Source of the DNA: Kocuria salsicia
GTDB taxonomy: Bacteria; Actinomycetota; Actinomycetes; Actinomycetales; Micrococcaceae
Reading direction: 5' to 3'
Length of the DNA stretch: 64,000 nucleotides
Assembly (NCBI RefSeq): GCF_007681555.1
Contig: NZ_VELE01000003.1
Coordinates: 1 to 64,000 of the forward strand
Part shown: positions 48,985 to 57,742 of the stretch, piece after piece
How positions within the stretch are numbered: position 1 is the first letter of the stretch
How the letters are laid out: each line of letters begins with the position of its first letter
Position numbers and translations under genes: made by a program
The notes under the pieces: model-generated
What the model was told of the DNA's origin: nothing
The model's input: the letters and a program-made list of their open reading frames with translations, nothing else
Databases searched by the model: none

Positions 48985-49578
48985 ATGGCCGACATCACTC
49001 GACTCATCAACCAGGGACTGCGGCTCTTCCGCATGTACCAGCGCTACTCCCGCGACCCCGGCTCCCGGGGCACTGGATCACGCGGTCCCCGCTCCGCGGG
49101 CACGGCGACACCGCCCACCGTCGCCCACGACCACGGCACCTCGGGCACCCGGCGGGGCACGGCGACGTCGTCCCCCGCAGGCACCGCCGACTACCCAGGG
49201 GACTGGACGGGGCCCGTGCACCCGCGGTGGGACGCCCACCCGGACGGCAAGCCCGATCCCGGGGAGATCGTGTGGAGCTGGGTACCGTACGAGGAGGACC
49301 ACTCCCGCGGCAAGGACCGGCCCGTGCTGATCGTGGACCGTGCCCAGGAGTGGCTGCTGTGCGTGATGCTCACCTCCAAGGACCACGACACCGCCACGCA
49401 CGACGATCCCCGATACGTGGACGTGGGCACCGGTGGCTGGGACCGCTCGGGGCGGCCTTCCGAGGCGAGGATTGACCGTGTGATCCCGGTGCGCCCGGAC
49501 GCCGTGCGGCGCGAGGGCGCCGTGCTGGACCGGGCCGTGTTCGAGGCCGTGGCGGCGGAGCTCACTTCCCGGCGCTGA
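48985..49578 (+). CDS. PemK/MazF-fold protein with long N-terminal extension
   Basis: The C-terminal 110 residues (about 85-197) form a PemK/MazF-type barrel: [37 protein letters not shown] and a strand with RVIPVRPD. A short N-terminal helix ([20 protein letters not shown]) is followed by about 50 residues of Gly/Ser/Thr/Arg-rich linker. No antitoxin gene is adjacent. Family members of this type next to rpsT/lepA are widespread in actinobacteria, so it may be a housekeeping RNase or RNA-binding protein rather than a toxin. Confidence 0.8.
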   Translation: MADITRLINQGLRLFRMYQRYSRDPGSRGTGSRGPRSAGTATPPTVAHDHGTSGTRRGTATSSPAGTADYPGDWTGPVHPRWDAHPDGKPDPGEIVWSWVPYEEDHSRGKDRPVLIVDRAQEWLLCVMLTSKDHDTATHDDPRYVDVGTGGWDRSGRPSEARIDRVIPVRPDAVRREGAVLDRAVFEAVAAELTSRR

Positions 49579-49674
49579 GCCGCTCTCCCCCGGCCAGGCC
49601 TGGGCTCACTGAGCCTCACGCGGGGCCGGGAACGCGCTGAAGTCCCGCCTGTCCCGGCACGGACACGCCTCGTC

Positions 49675-49683
49675 TGCTAAAGT
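49675..49683 (+). promoter_or_regulatory. Extended -10 promoter of rpsT
   Basis: TGC-TAAAGT, about 135 bp before the rpsT GTG, giving a long leader suited to autoregulation by S20. Confidence 0.45.
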
Positions 49684-49818
49684 AGTCCGCTGTGTGTCCG
49701 CGCTGGTCGTCGGGCACAGCGGATGGTTGCCACCGAGCATCCCCACTCTCACAACTCAGTCGATGACCATCCGTGAGCCCTCACTGACCTACTTCCGCAA
49801 TCGTTCTAGGAGTTACAC

Positions 49819-50079
49819 GTGGCCAACATCAAGTCGCAGAAGAAGCGCATCCTCACCAACGAGAAGGCTCGCCTGCGCAACAAATCGTACAAGTCCGAGC
49901 TCAAGACGCTCATCCGCAAGGTGGATGCCGCTGTCGAGTCCGGCAACAAGGACGCCGCCGCCGAGACCCTGCGCACCGCGTCCCGCAAGCTCGACAAGGC
50001 CGTGTCCAAGGGCGTTCTGCACAAGAACACCGCGGCCAACAAGAAGTCCGGTCTGGCCAAGAAGGTCGCCAAGATCTGA
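49819..50079 (+). CDS. rpsT: 30S ribosomal protein S20
   Basis: A primary binder of 16S rRNA, 86 residues, Lys/Arg-rich and all-helical. It starts [22 protein letters not shown] and ends LAKKVAKI, both family signatures. GTG 49819 has TAGGAGTT upstream. It is divergent from lepA and convergent with holA, the usual actinobacterial order. Confidence 0.97.
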   Translation: MANIKSQKKRILTNEKARLRNKSYKSELKTLIRKVDAAVESGNKDAAAETLRTASRKLDKAVSKGVLHKNTAANKKSGLAKKVAKI

Positions 50080-50110
50080 ATCGGCTGACACCGTCGCACT
50101 GACGGAGCAC

Positions 50111-50145
50111 ACGGGCCCGGCACTCCTCGCGAGTACCGGGCCCGT
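50111..50145 (+). terminator. Terminator of rpsT
   Basis: ACGGGCCCGG (50111-50120) pairs with CCGGGCCCGT (50136-50145), followed by TTCTCGT, 31 bp after the stop. Confidence 0.7.
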
Positions 50146-50338
50146 TCTCGTGTGAGGACAGTGTCGTGTCCCGCCAGCGGTCCGTCGGTGCGGAGTCGCT
50201 ACTCAGCGCCGCCCAGGACTGACCGTTCAGGTCACGGTGGCCCCGTACCCTTGCGCGCGGTGCCGCGGCGTGCGGTTGCACGGTGCCCGCGTTCGCGATC
50301 CTCGGTGGCCCCGCCGTTGTCGGTGTTGTGGTGCCCGC

Positions 50339-51352
50339 TCAGCGGTGCCCGGAGGTGGCGATCACCGTGATGGCCCGCTCCACCGCGAAGTACGGGGACC
50401 GGGAGGCCCCCTTGACCTGGGCGTCGGCCTCGGCGATGGCCTGCAGCGCCCGGGTGACGTCCTGGGCCGTGAACCGGCGCGCCTCGTTCTGGGCGCGCTC
50501 CACCTGCCACGGCGCAGCCCCGACGTCACGGGCGATCTGCCCCGCTCCCCCGCGGGAACCGGCCGTGACGGCGATCAGGCGCATCTTCGAGCCCAGCGTG
50601 GCCACCATGGGCACCGGGTCCACCCCGACGTCCACGGCCTGACGCCACAGTTTCAGGGCCTGCTCCGCGTTGCCGGCCACCGCGGCGTCCGCCACCCGGA
50701 ACGCGGTGACCTCCACGCGGCCGCCGTAGTACTTCTCCACGAGCTCGAGGTCCACGGTCACGGGGCCGTCCGCGATCAGCTGGGCGCACGCGGCAGCCAG
50801 CTCGGCGGTGGAGGTGCCGACCGCCGCGGCCAGGGCGCGGGCGGCGTCGGGCTCGATGCGCTTGTTCTGCGCACGGAACTCCGCGAGGACGAACGAGGAC
50901 TTGTCCCGGTCCGACTTGGGCGGGGCGCAGTCCAGGACGAGGGCCTTCTCCTTGAGGGCGTCCAGCAGCTTCTTGCCGCGGTTCCCGCCGGAGTGCTGCC
51001 ACAGCACCGTGACGTCCGGATCCGGGTTGGCCACGTAGGCCAGGGCGTCCGCCAGCAGGTGCTCGTTCATGCCCGCGAGCTCCTGGACGCACACGAGCTT
51101 GGGGTCGTCGAAGAGGGACGGGCTGGTGACCACGGCGAGCTGGCCCGGCTCGTAGTCCCCGGCCGCGATGTCCGTGACCTCGCAGGAACCCCGTTCCGCA
51201 CGGATGGTGTCCCGGAGGGTCTCCCTGATGCGCTGCAGGATGTACTCGTCCGAGCCGGAGGCCAGCACGAGCGGCTGAGGAACGGCCTCACGCCAGGAGG
51301 TCTGCGGGGCCGTGGGCGCCTGTCGGCGGGAAGACGTGCGTGCCGGGGTCAT
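50339..51352 (-). CDS. holA: DNA polymerase III subunit delta
   Basis: The clamp-loader wrench that opens the beta clamp. The 337 residues include LVLASGSDEYILQRI at the start, domain I Walker-like remnant without a P-loop, LWQHSGGNRGKKLLDAL, and a C-terminal oligomerisation domain with LWRQAVDVGVDPVPMVATLGSKMRLIA. ATG 51352 has GAGGAG 5 nt upstream. comEC normally precedes it directly; here an Old Yellow Enzyme gene intervenes. Confidence 0.94.
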   Translation of the reverse strand: MTPARTSSRRQAPTAPQTSWREAVPQPLVLASGSDEYILQRIRETLRDTIRAERGSCEVTDIAAGDYEPGQLAVVTSPSLFDDPKLVCVQELAGMNEHLLADALAYVANPDPDVTVLWQHSGGNRGKKLLDALKEKALVLDCAPPKSDRDKSSFVLAEFRAQNKRIEPDAARALAAAVGTSTAELAAACAQLIADGPVTVDLELVEKYYGGRVEVTAFRVADAAVAGNAEQALKLWRQAVDVGVDPVPMVATLGSKMRLIAVTAGSRGGAGQIARDVGAAPWQVERAQNEARRFTAQDVTRALQAIAEADAQVKGASRSPYFAVERAITVIATSGHR

Positions 51353-51702
51353 GGTGCTCCTCGATCGTGGCCGACTGCTCGGGCGACGACGCCGCCCGGG
51401 ACCGGGTGCGAGCGAGCCCCCTCACCGGAAGGTGCGGGGTCGGGACGCCGACGCTGCGTCCCCATGCTAGCCGTGGGTGCAGACACCCCCGGAGGGTCTG
51501 TGCAGGGCGGGAGCCGGCGCAGCCGCGTGCGGCACCGCGGACGCGTGCCGGGGCCGCGTCGTCGTCCCGGGTCCACCCCGACCCTTGCTCGTCGTTCCAC
51601 TCCGCATCGCAGATCAAGCGGTGTCCCGCGAGCGCCCGGGCTCACGTGCTCGGTGTTCACCGCCGGATCACGCTCGCCTCGTCGTCCGGCGAGCGCCGGG
51701 GC
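51353..51702. other. Spacer between holA and the Old Yellow Enzyme gene
   Basis: No gene is visible in these 350 bp. It contains the recurring motif GACGACGCCGC (51385-51395), a related GCGTCGTCGTC stretch (about 51557-51567) and the terminator hairpin at 51671-51695. Confidence 0.4.
51671..51695 (-). terminator. Hairpin terminator of the Old Yellow Enzyme gene
   Basis: CGCTCGCC (51671-51678) pairs perfectly with GGCGAGCG (51688-51695), 7 bp beyond the stop. No U-tract. Confidence 0.5.
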
Positions 51703-52800
51703 TCACCGGGTGCGGGGTGGGCGGCGGTAGGCGCGTTCGTACTGGCCGGGGACGGGGGCGTCGGGGACGCCGAGGGTGTGGGCGGCGGTGAGGGCCGCGT
51801 GGGGGTCGCGGAGGGCTTCGCGGCCCATGAGCACCACGTCGGCGAGGCCGGTGGCGATGATCTGCTCGGCCTGCCAGGCGGTGTCGATCATGCCGACGGC
51901 GGCCACGGGGACTCCGGCGGTGGTCTTGATCTCGGTGGCGAGGGGCACCTGGTAGCCGGGGCCCACGGGAATCTCGGCGGGCACGTTGGCGGCGGAGGAG
52001 ACGTCGATGAGGTCCGCGCCGTGCTCGGCGAGCCACCCGGAGACGCGGGAGGTGTCGGCGACCGTGAGCCCGCCCTCGGTCCAGTCGGTGGCGGAGAGGC
52101 GCACGAGCAGGGGCATGTCCTCGGGGATCACGTCGCGGACGGCGTCGGTGACGCGCAGCAGCAGCCGGGCGCGGTTCTCCAGGGTGCCGCCGTACTCGTC
52201 CGTGCGCTCGTTGCTCAGCGGGGAGAGGAACTCATGGAGGAGGTACCCGTGGGCGCCGTGGAGCTCCACGAAGTCCATGCCGGCCTCCACGGCACGGCGG
52301 GCCGAGGCGGCGAACGCGGCCACGACGTCGTCGAGGCCCTGCCCGTCCAGCGCGACTGGCTCGGCGAGCCCCGGGAAGGCGACGGCGGAGGGGCCCACGG
52401 TCTGCCAGCCCCCGTTCTGCGGCGCGATGGACCGGCCGGGGTTCTCGGAGCCCCAGGCGGCCTCCGTGCTGGCCTTGCGCCCCGCGTGGGCCAGCTGCAC
52501 GCCAATGGCCGCGCCCTGCTGGTGGGCGAAGTCCACGATCCGCACGAGGGCGTCCCGCTGCTCGTCGTTCCACAGTCCCAGGTCCCGGGGACTGATCCGG
52601 CCCTCGGGCACGACGGCGCTCGCCTCCACGATCACGGCCCCCGCCCCACCGGCGGCGAGCGATCCGTAGTGCACGAGGTGCCAGTCCGTGGGCACGCCGT
52701 CCTCCCCGAACGCGGAGTACTGGCACATGGGCGGGATCCACAGCCGGTTGCGGACCGTGAGGCCGCGGAGGGTGAGTGGTTCGAACAGGGTGGAGCGCAT
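51703..52800 (-). CDS. NADH:flavin oxidoreductase, Old Yellow Enzyme family (YqjM type)
   Basis: An FMN-dependent ene-reductase of 365 residues. TIM-barrel motifs are IPPMCQYSA with the regulatory cysteine of the YqjM subclass, QLAHAGRKAS (substrate histidines region), HGAHGYLLHEFLSPLSNERTDEYGG, RLSATDW, and the FMN phosphate site VLMGREALRDP. It probably reduces alpha,beta-unsaturated carbonyls, nitro compounds or quinones in the cytosol. ATG 52800 has AAGGA upstream. It is placed between comEC and holA on the same strand, 152 bp after comEC, so it is probably a separately acquired unit. Confidence 0.93.
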   Translation of the reverse strand: MRSTLFEPLTLRGLTVRNRLWIPPMCQYSAFGEDGVPTDWHLVHYGSLAAGGAGAVIVEASAVVPEGRISPRDLGLWNDEQRDALVRIVDFAHQQGAAIGVQLAHAGRKASTEAAWGSENPGRSIAPQNGGWQTVGPSAVAFPGLAEPVALDGQGLDDVVAAFAASARRAVEAGMDFVELHGAHGYLLHEFLSPLSNERTDEYGGTLENRARLLLRVTDAVRDVIPEDMPLLVRLSATDWTEGGLTVADTSRVSGWLAEHGADLIDVSSAANVPAEIPVGPGYQVPLATEIKTTAGVPVAAVGMIDTAWQAEQIIATGLADVVLMGREALRDPHAALTAAHTLGVPDAPVPGQYERAYRRPPRTR

Positions 52801-52952
52801 GGGAGTCCTTCCATTGGGTGGCACGAGCACGGGGGCGCCGGGGGGCGGGCTCCTGACGACGCACGACCCCGGGGTGACCGGCGCGGATGCCCGGTGTTTC
52901 GTGGTGCACAACAGATCTTTCCCTCGCGATATTTCTGCTGGTGCTCCCCGGC

Positions 52953-55733
52953 TCAGCGCCGTGACACGACCACGCGATCTCCTTCGCGGTGCACCCACAG
53001 CGCGCCGTTCTGGTCGGTGCGGGCCACTGCAGCGCCCACCTCCTGCAACGCGGCGACCGTCCCGGGGTGCGGGTGGCCGTAGCTGTTGTCCTCCCCCACG
53101 GAGATCACGGCGAGCGCCGGGTGGGTGTCACGAATGATGTCGATGCCGCCGTTGCGGGCGCCGTGGTGGGAGACCTTGAGGACGTCGACCGGGGGTGGGT
53201 GTCCGCCGGGGAGGGTGTGCAGCGTACGGCGGTAGCCGTCCGCTTCAAGGTCGCCTGCACTGAGCCAGGTGGTGGTGCCGTCGGGGCCGTCGAGGGTCAG
53301 CAGCAGGACCAGGGAGGCGTTGTTCTCGTCCTCGGAGGTGACCTTCCGGTGCGGGGGGCGTGGTGTCGTGCTGCCGCCGGAGCCGCCTGCCCCGGTGCCC
53401 GGCGGCGCCGTGCCTGCCGTCGGGGAGCCATCAGGGACAGTGGGCGGAGGTGCGGGGGCGAGAACCTCCACGGTGAGCGGCCCCAGGCGCAGCTGCTCGC
53501 CGGGAGCAGGGCGCGTGGCGATGTCCGCCCACTGGCTGAGCTCGTCCGGTGGGATGTCCCCGGCGGCGGAGTACCAGACGCGGTCCACGGCCACGGCCTC
53601 GGCGAGCCCCTCCAATCCGGCAACGTGGTCGGCGTGGTCGTGGGTGGCGATCACCGCGTCCAGGTGGGTGACCTCGGCCTGCCGCAAGCACTGGGTCAGT
53701 GCCCGGGGGTCGGGGCCGCCGTCCACGAGCACGGCACTGTGCTCCCCCGTGCGGTGCAGCACGGCGTCGCCCTGCCCCACGTCGCACACCACGGACTCCC
53801 ACGCTGGTGCGGGGCGCAGCCACCACACCACGGCCGTGACGAGCAGCGCCAGCAGTGTGAGGGCCGCGGTGATGGCGAGGGCGCGGCGTCGGAACCGGTG
53901 CTCCCGGGCGCGGACGCGCCACACGGCGTCGGGCAGGGGCGGCTCGGCCGGGGTCGAGGTGACCGTGCCTCGGGTGGGTCCGGGGCGACGCATGCGGTGG
54001 TCGAGGGCATGCAGAGCGGCGAGCGCGAGCAGGGTTGCCGCGGTGAGCAGGACGATCCCGGCGATCCCCGGGGGCCAGGGCAGGTGCGCGCCGGGGAGTC
54101 CGGCAAAGGTGTCGGCAATGCGGCCGAGCAGGCGCGCGGGGTAGGAGGCGAGGCCCACGGGCAGTCCGGCGGTCCGCTCCCAGGCGGTGAACACGGCGGG
54201 GTCGGGTGTGCCGGGCACCAGCAGCTGCAGCACCGGGGTGAGGAGGTGGCCCGCGAGCAGGACGCACACCGCGAGCAGCCCGGCGACAGTCACGACCGGG
54301 ACGAGCGGGGAGGCCGCCATGTTCGCGGGCAGGCTGTAGAGCGGCAGTGTGGGATTGAGCAGAAGCAGCACGGGCCCGCACCACAGCTGGGCAACCATTG
54401 GGACGGCCACGCACACCGCGAGCACCGTGGGCACGCGCATGGCGAGCAGCCGGGTGACAGGGCGGGCGCTGACGACGATGCCCGCCGTCGCCAGCACGGA
54501 GAGCACGAACCCGTAGTCGATGGCCAGCTGCGGTTCCACGAGCACGAGCCCCGTCACGGCGGCACACAGCGCGTTGAGGCTCACCCCGGGGCGGCCGGTG
54601 AGCATGGACAGCCCTCCCAGGGCGCCCATCACGCCGGCCCGCAGCACGGAGGGGTCCGGTCCCACCAGCACCACGAAACCGGCGAGCGCCGCCAGCCCCG
54701 CGAGGACGCACCCGCGGCGCCCCGCTCCGAGCGCGAGAGCGGTGTACCCGGTCAGGGTCATCACGAGCGCACAGTTGGAGCCGGAGACGGCGGTGAGGTG
54801 GGTGAGCCCCGTGTCCTTCATGCTCTGGGCCAGCGCGTCAGGCAGCCGGGAGGTGTCCCCCACGGTCATGCCGGGCACGAGTCCCGCACTCACCGCGCCG
54901 TGCTTCCCGGCGATGCGCGCGAGATCCTGGCGGACGGTTGTCCGCAGGCCGGGCCCGTGCGCCTGTTCCCCTCCGTCGTGCGCAGGGACGGGCGGTGAGG
55001 AGCCCCTCAGGGTGAGGCGTGCCGGTTCCGCAGTAGCGGTCACACTCAGCACGGCCTCCACGCGCTCGCCGGCCTCGAGGATGCCCCACGCCGGGTCCGT
55101 GGCGAAAACTGTAGCGGCAACGTCCTGTGGCGAGCCGTCCGCGACGGCGATGCGCAGGTCTACGGCCACCCCGTGGGACGCCTCCTGCTCCCCCGGCGCC
55201 GGTCCTGAGGTGTACGGCGACGGCGCTCCCTGGACGTCTGCCTGAACCCGCACCACCGACCCGGCGGGGTGAGCGGCCAGGAACTCCCGGGCGGGCGCGG
55301 TCGCGGCGAGCGCCGTGATGATCCCCGCGGTGCCCGCGATCCCGATGACCACGGGCAGCACGAGCGCGGGCCCGAGCCGACGCCGCGCGCCCGCACCCGC
55401 GCCCGCTGACTGTGACGACGTCTGCCCCGGTGCTGGTTGCCCGAGCACCGCACCCGGGAACCGTGGTGACGTGCCCTCGACCTGCTCGCAGCTGCGAGCC
55501 CGCTCACAAACACGTGCCCGTTCGCCACGACGAGCCCTCAGGACCCCGGTGCGGAGACGGCGGAAGACGCGGTCCTGGAACCACGCGGGAGCGGACCACG
55601 CGAGCGTGAAAACCACGGCGCACACCACCGCACCCCAGGCGGCGGCCGCCCAGCCGTCGAGCAGCGTGAGGATCGAGCACACCCACGTGGTCAGGGCCAC
55701 CGGGAGCAGCCGCAGGTCCCACTGACCCCTCAT
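52953..55733 (-). CDS. comEC: ComEC/Rec2-type DNA uptake channel
   Basis: The membrane channel for single-stranded DNA in natural transformation. The 926 residues have an N-terminal membrane and OB-like region (about 1-270), a competence core of many helices (about 270-570; AVSGSNCALVMTL, GLTHLTAVSG), and a C-terminal metallo-beta-lactamase domain (about 640-920) with ATHDHADHVAGLEGLAEA and HHGARNGG. It overlaps comEA by 4 bp. All main blocks are intact, so competence is plausible, but pilus genes are not in this window. Confidence 0.94.
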   Translation of the reverse strand: MRGQWDLRLLPVALTTWVCSILTLLDGWAAAAWGAVVCAVVFTLAWSAPAWFQDRVFRRLRTGVLRARRGERARVCERARSCEQVEGTSPRFPGAVLGQPAPGQTSSQSAGAGAGARRRLGPALVLPVVIGIAGTAGIITALAATAPAREFLAAHPAGSVVRVQADVQGAPSPYTSGPAPGEQEASHGVAVDLRIAVADGSPQDVAATVFATDPAWGILEAGERVEAVLSVTATAEPARLTLRGSSPPVPAHDGGEQAHGPGLRTTVRQDLARIAGKHGAVSAGLVPGMTVGDTSRLPDALAQSMKDTGLTHLTAVSGSNCALVMTLTGYTALALGAGRRGCVLAGLAALAGFVVLVGPDPSVLRAGVMGALGGLSMLTGRPGVSLNALCAAVTGLVLVEPQLAIDYGFVLSVLATAGIVVSARPVTRLLAMRVPTVLAVCVAVPMVAQLWCGPVLLLLNPTLPLYSLPANMAASPLVPVVTVAGLLAVCVLLAGHLLTPVLQLLVPGTPDPAVFTAWERTAGLPVGLASYPARLLGRIADTFAGLPGAHLPWPPGIAGIVLLTAATLLALAALHALDHRMRRPGPTRGTVTSTPAEPPLPDAVWRVRAREHRFRRRALAITAALTLLALLVTAVVWWLRPAPAWESVVCDVGQGDAVLHRTGEHSAVLVDGGPDPRALTQCLRQAEVTHLDAVIATHDHADHVAGLEGLAEAVAVDRVWYSAAGDIPPDELSQWADIATRPAPGEQLRLGPLTVEVLAPAPPPTVPDGSPTAGTAPPGTGAGGSGGSTTPRPPHRKVTSEDENNASLVLLLTLDGPDGTTTWLSAGDLEADGYRRTLHTLPGGHPPPVDVLKVSHHGARNGGIDIIRDTHPALAVISVGEDNSYGHPHPGTVAALQEVGAAVARTDQNGALWVHREGDRVVVSRR

Positions 55734-56923
55734 ACCGTGACCAGGGGAAGCAGCGCCTCCAGCATCGCGGGGCCCACACCGCTGACGTCGTCGATCTGCT
55801 CGGGTGCGGTGAACGGCCCGTGCTGTGTGCGGAAGTCCACGATCCGCTGCGCCAGCACCGGCCCCACGCGGGGAAGGGTTTCCAGATCCGCGGCCGTGGC
55901 GGTGTTGAGGTTCACCAGCGCCCCACCTGCGGCCGTCCCTCCGGAGCCCTCAGCGAGCGCAGCACCGGCTCCCTCGGAACCGCCGCTCCCCGAACCACCG
56001 GAAGCAGCTGCGCCACCTGAAACCGCGGTGCCACCGGAACCGCCCGCTGAACCGCTGCCCGTTGCAGAGGACGAGGACGACGTCGCCCCGCCGGCCTGCT
56101 CCGCCGCCAACAGGTCCGCGTTGGCCTTGTTGGGGATCGTGATCTGCGCGCCGTCCTGCACGGGCTGGGCCAGGTTGATCCGGTCTTTCACCGCGGCAGA
56201 GGTGAATCCCCCGGCGGCCTGCACGGCATCCATCACGCGGGCACCCGGCGAGAGCGTGACAACCGAGGGATCCTTGACCTCCCCTACCACGTGCACGGTG
56301 AGCACACCCGAGTCCTGGGCGCCGGCCGTGGCCCCGTCCGAGGCCGTGGCCGCCCCTGAGCTGGCGTGCGACGTGGCTCCGGTTCGGTCGTGACCGGACG
56401 CACCCGACGACTCAGCAGCTACCGCCCCGTCACCGGACGCCGCGCCGTCGCCGTCCGCCGCTCCCCCTCCCTCGCCAGAGACCGCGGCAGAGGTGACCAC
56501 CGCCGCGTCGTCTCCGCGCGAGAGCAAGGAGAGCCCGCCCAGCACCACCGCGAGCAGCAGCACCGCACACAGCACCACCACGGCCGGGCGGGAGAGCCGA
56601 CGCCGCACGAGAACGTCCTCGCGGTGCCGGGACCGACCGCCGCCGGCACTGATGTCGGAGTCCTCATCGGGGCCGTAAAAATCGTCGGGGGAACCGGTCC
56701 GAGGAACCGACCGGGAGCCCGCACCTGTCGGAGTGGAACCGAGACCATCCCGGGCGTCGCCCTGCGTACCCTCCGGGTCGAGGTGGCGCGCGTCCTCTTC
56801 CCTGGGCAGCGCCGTCCCACCCGCCGCGCCGGATGTGTCGTCCTCCCCCAGCAGCGCCGCCAACCGCTCGGTGGCCTGGCTGTCCCGAAACCGCCGTCGT
56901 CCCCTGAAATCGATGCCGCTCAT
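55730..56923 (-). CDS. comEA: ComEA-type DNA-binding protein
   Basis: A membrane-anchored DNA receptor that passes DNA to ComEC. The 397 residues have a polar N-terminal 105 residues and one membrane helix (about 113-135). A SLBB domain follows (about 203-270; VHVVGEVKDPSVVTLSPGARV), then a Gly/Ser-rich linker and a C-terminal helix-hairpin-helix pair (about 335-397; VNLNTATAADLETLPRVGP, IDDVSGVG). ATG 56923 has GGAG 8 nt upstream. It overlaps comEC by 4 bp. Confidence 0.93.
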   Translation of the reverse strand: MSGIDFRGRRRFRDSQATERLAALLGEDDTSGAAGGTALPREEDARHLDPEGTQGDARDGLGSTPTGAGSRSVPRTGSPDDFYGPDEDSDISAGGGRSRHREDVLVRRRLSRPAVVVLCAVLLLAVVLGGLSLLSRGDDAAVVTSAAVSGEGGGAADGDGAASGDGAVAAESSGASGHDRTGATSHASSGAATASDGATAGAQDSGVLTVHVVGEVKDPSVVTLSPGARVMDAVQAAGGFTSAAVKDRINLAQPVQDGAQITIPNKANADLLAAEQAGGATSSSSSATGSGSAGGSGGTAVSGGAAASGGSGSGGSEGAGAALAEGSGGTAAGGALVNLNTATAADLETLPRVGPVLAQRIVDFRTQHGPFTAPEQIDDVSGVGPAMLEALLPLVTV

Positions 56924-57001
56924 GCGGCCCACTCCACCCCAACGATCTCGCTGACGTGGGCCGATGCCCCGCCCGTGTGGAGGACAGCAGATGTCCACGC
57001 C

Positions 57002-57122
57002 TCATGGAGCGGGCTGTGCAGGCCTCTCGCCGCGCTACACCGGCGCAGATGTGGGACCCTCCACCACCGCGGCCTTCGTCCCGAGCATCACATGCGCGCT
57101 GAGCACGGGCGGCAGGTCACTG
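57002..57122 (-). pseudogene. Displaced degV 3' end (left copy of a 121-bp direct repeat)
   Basis: This stretch is an ungapped copy of the last 40 codons plus stop of degV (57743-57863): 110 of 121 positions agree by hand alignment. In the degV frame it reads AAVVEGPTSAPV, then TAG where degV has TGG, then RGERPAQPAP and TGA. It has no start and begins 6 bp beyond the yoeB stop. It is the tail of a degV gene separated from its body by the toxin-antitoxin module. Confidence 0.88.
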
Positions 57123-57128
57123 CGTGGG

Positions 57129-57383
57129 TCAGTAGTGGTAGCGGGCTTGGAGGATGATCAGGTCTCCGTCGTCCACGAGATAGACGAGCCGGTGCTCCTC
57201 ATTGATCCGCCGTGACCAGGCCCCCTGCGCCCCGTACTTCAGCTGCTCCGGCTTGCCGATGCCCCCGAACGGCTCCCGCAGGCAGGCGTCGAGGAGCAAG
57301 TTGATCCGCTTGAGGATCCTCCGGTCGACCGTCTGCCAGTGCTTGTAGTCCTCCCAGGCGGCCTCGTCCCAGACCAGTCGCAC
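57129..57383 (-). CDS. yoeB: Txe/YoeB family mRNA interferase toxin
   Basis: A ribosome-dependent mRNA endonuclease toxin. The 84 residues match YoeB throughout: WDEAAWEDYKHWQ, ILKRINLLLDACLREPFGGIGKPE, and the C-terminal catalytic RYHY. It starts directly after the antitoxin stop (TGA-GTG), so translation is coupled. It lies between two copies of the degV 3' end, suggesting it arrived with the right-hand copy. Confidence 0.94.
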   Translation of the reverse strand: MRLVWDEAAWEDYKHWQTVDRRILKRINLLLDACLREPFGGIGKPEQLKYGAQGAWSRRINEEHRLVYLVDDGDLIILQARYHY

Positions 57384-57662
57384 TCAGTGGTCCCGGGACT
57401 GGTCGGCCGTGTCGTCGGAACGGTCGAGTTCGTGAGCCTGGGCCTTCCCCGCGCGGGCACGGTCGTAGGCATCGAGCAGCCTGCGGGCGTTGGCCGGTGA
57501 ACGGAACAGGTACGCGGTCTCCTGCCAGGCCGCGTACTCGTCGGCCGGCATGAGCACCGCGTTGCCCTTGCGGGAGACGATCTCGACAGCCTCCTGGTCC
57601 TGGTTCACGCGCTCGATGAGCGGGAACAGCGTCTTGCGGGCCTCGCTGGCACTGATGGACAC
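57384..57662 (-). CDS. yefM: YefM family antitoxin (Phd/YefM)
   Basis: Neutralises YoeB and should repress its own operon. The 92 residues have the N-terminal Phd/YefM DNA-binding fold (SISASEARKTLFPLIERVNQDQ, then VEIVSRKGNAVLMPADEYAAWQET) and an acidic/basic flexible C-terminus for toxin binding. GTG 57662 has GAAGGGG upstream. A pair of CGGTAC direct repeats around a TAAAGT hexamer lies 24-42 bp upstream. It starts 80 bp after the degV stop on the same strand. Confidence 0.93.
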   Translation of the reverse strand: MSISASEARKTLFPLIERVNQDQEAVEIVSRKGNAVLMPADEYAAWQETAYLFRSPANARRLLDAYDRARAGKAQAHELDRSDDTADQSRDH

Positions 57663-57685
57663 GACAACCCCTTCACAGCCTCGAC

Positions 57686-57704
57686 CGGTACAACTTTACG
57701 GTAC
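57686..57704 (-). promoter_or_regulatory. yefM-yoeB promoter with CGGTAC repeats
   Basis: CGGTAC occurs at 57686-57691 and 57699-57704, 13 bp apart on the + strand, flanking a minus-strand TAAAGT that could be the -10. Each includes GTAC, the core of known YefM operators (TGTACA). Autoregulation is inferred. Confidence 0.5.
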
Positions 57705-57742
57705 CACTCGTGGTTTGAGGGCCTGTCGACTCGACAATCAGG

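Noticed and set aside
48985-49578. Calling the PemK-like gene a two-component toxin-antitoxin system
   Set aside because: No small antitoxin-like gene precedes or overlaps it, and the upstream 84 bp are the divergent promoter region with lepA.
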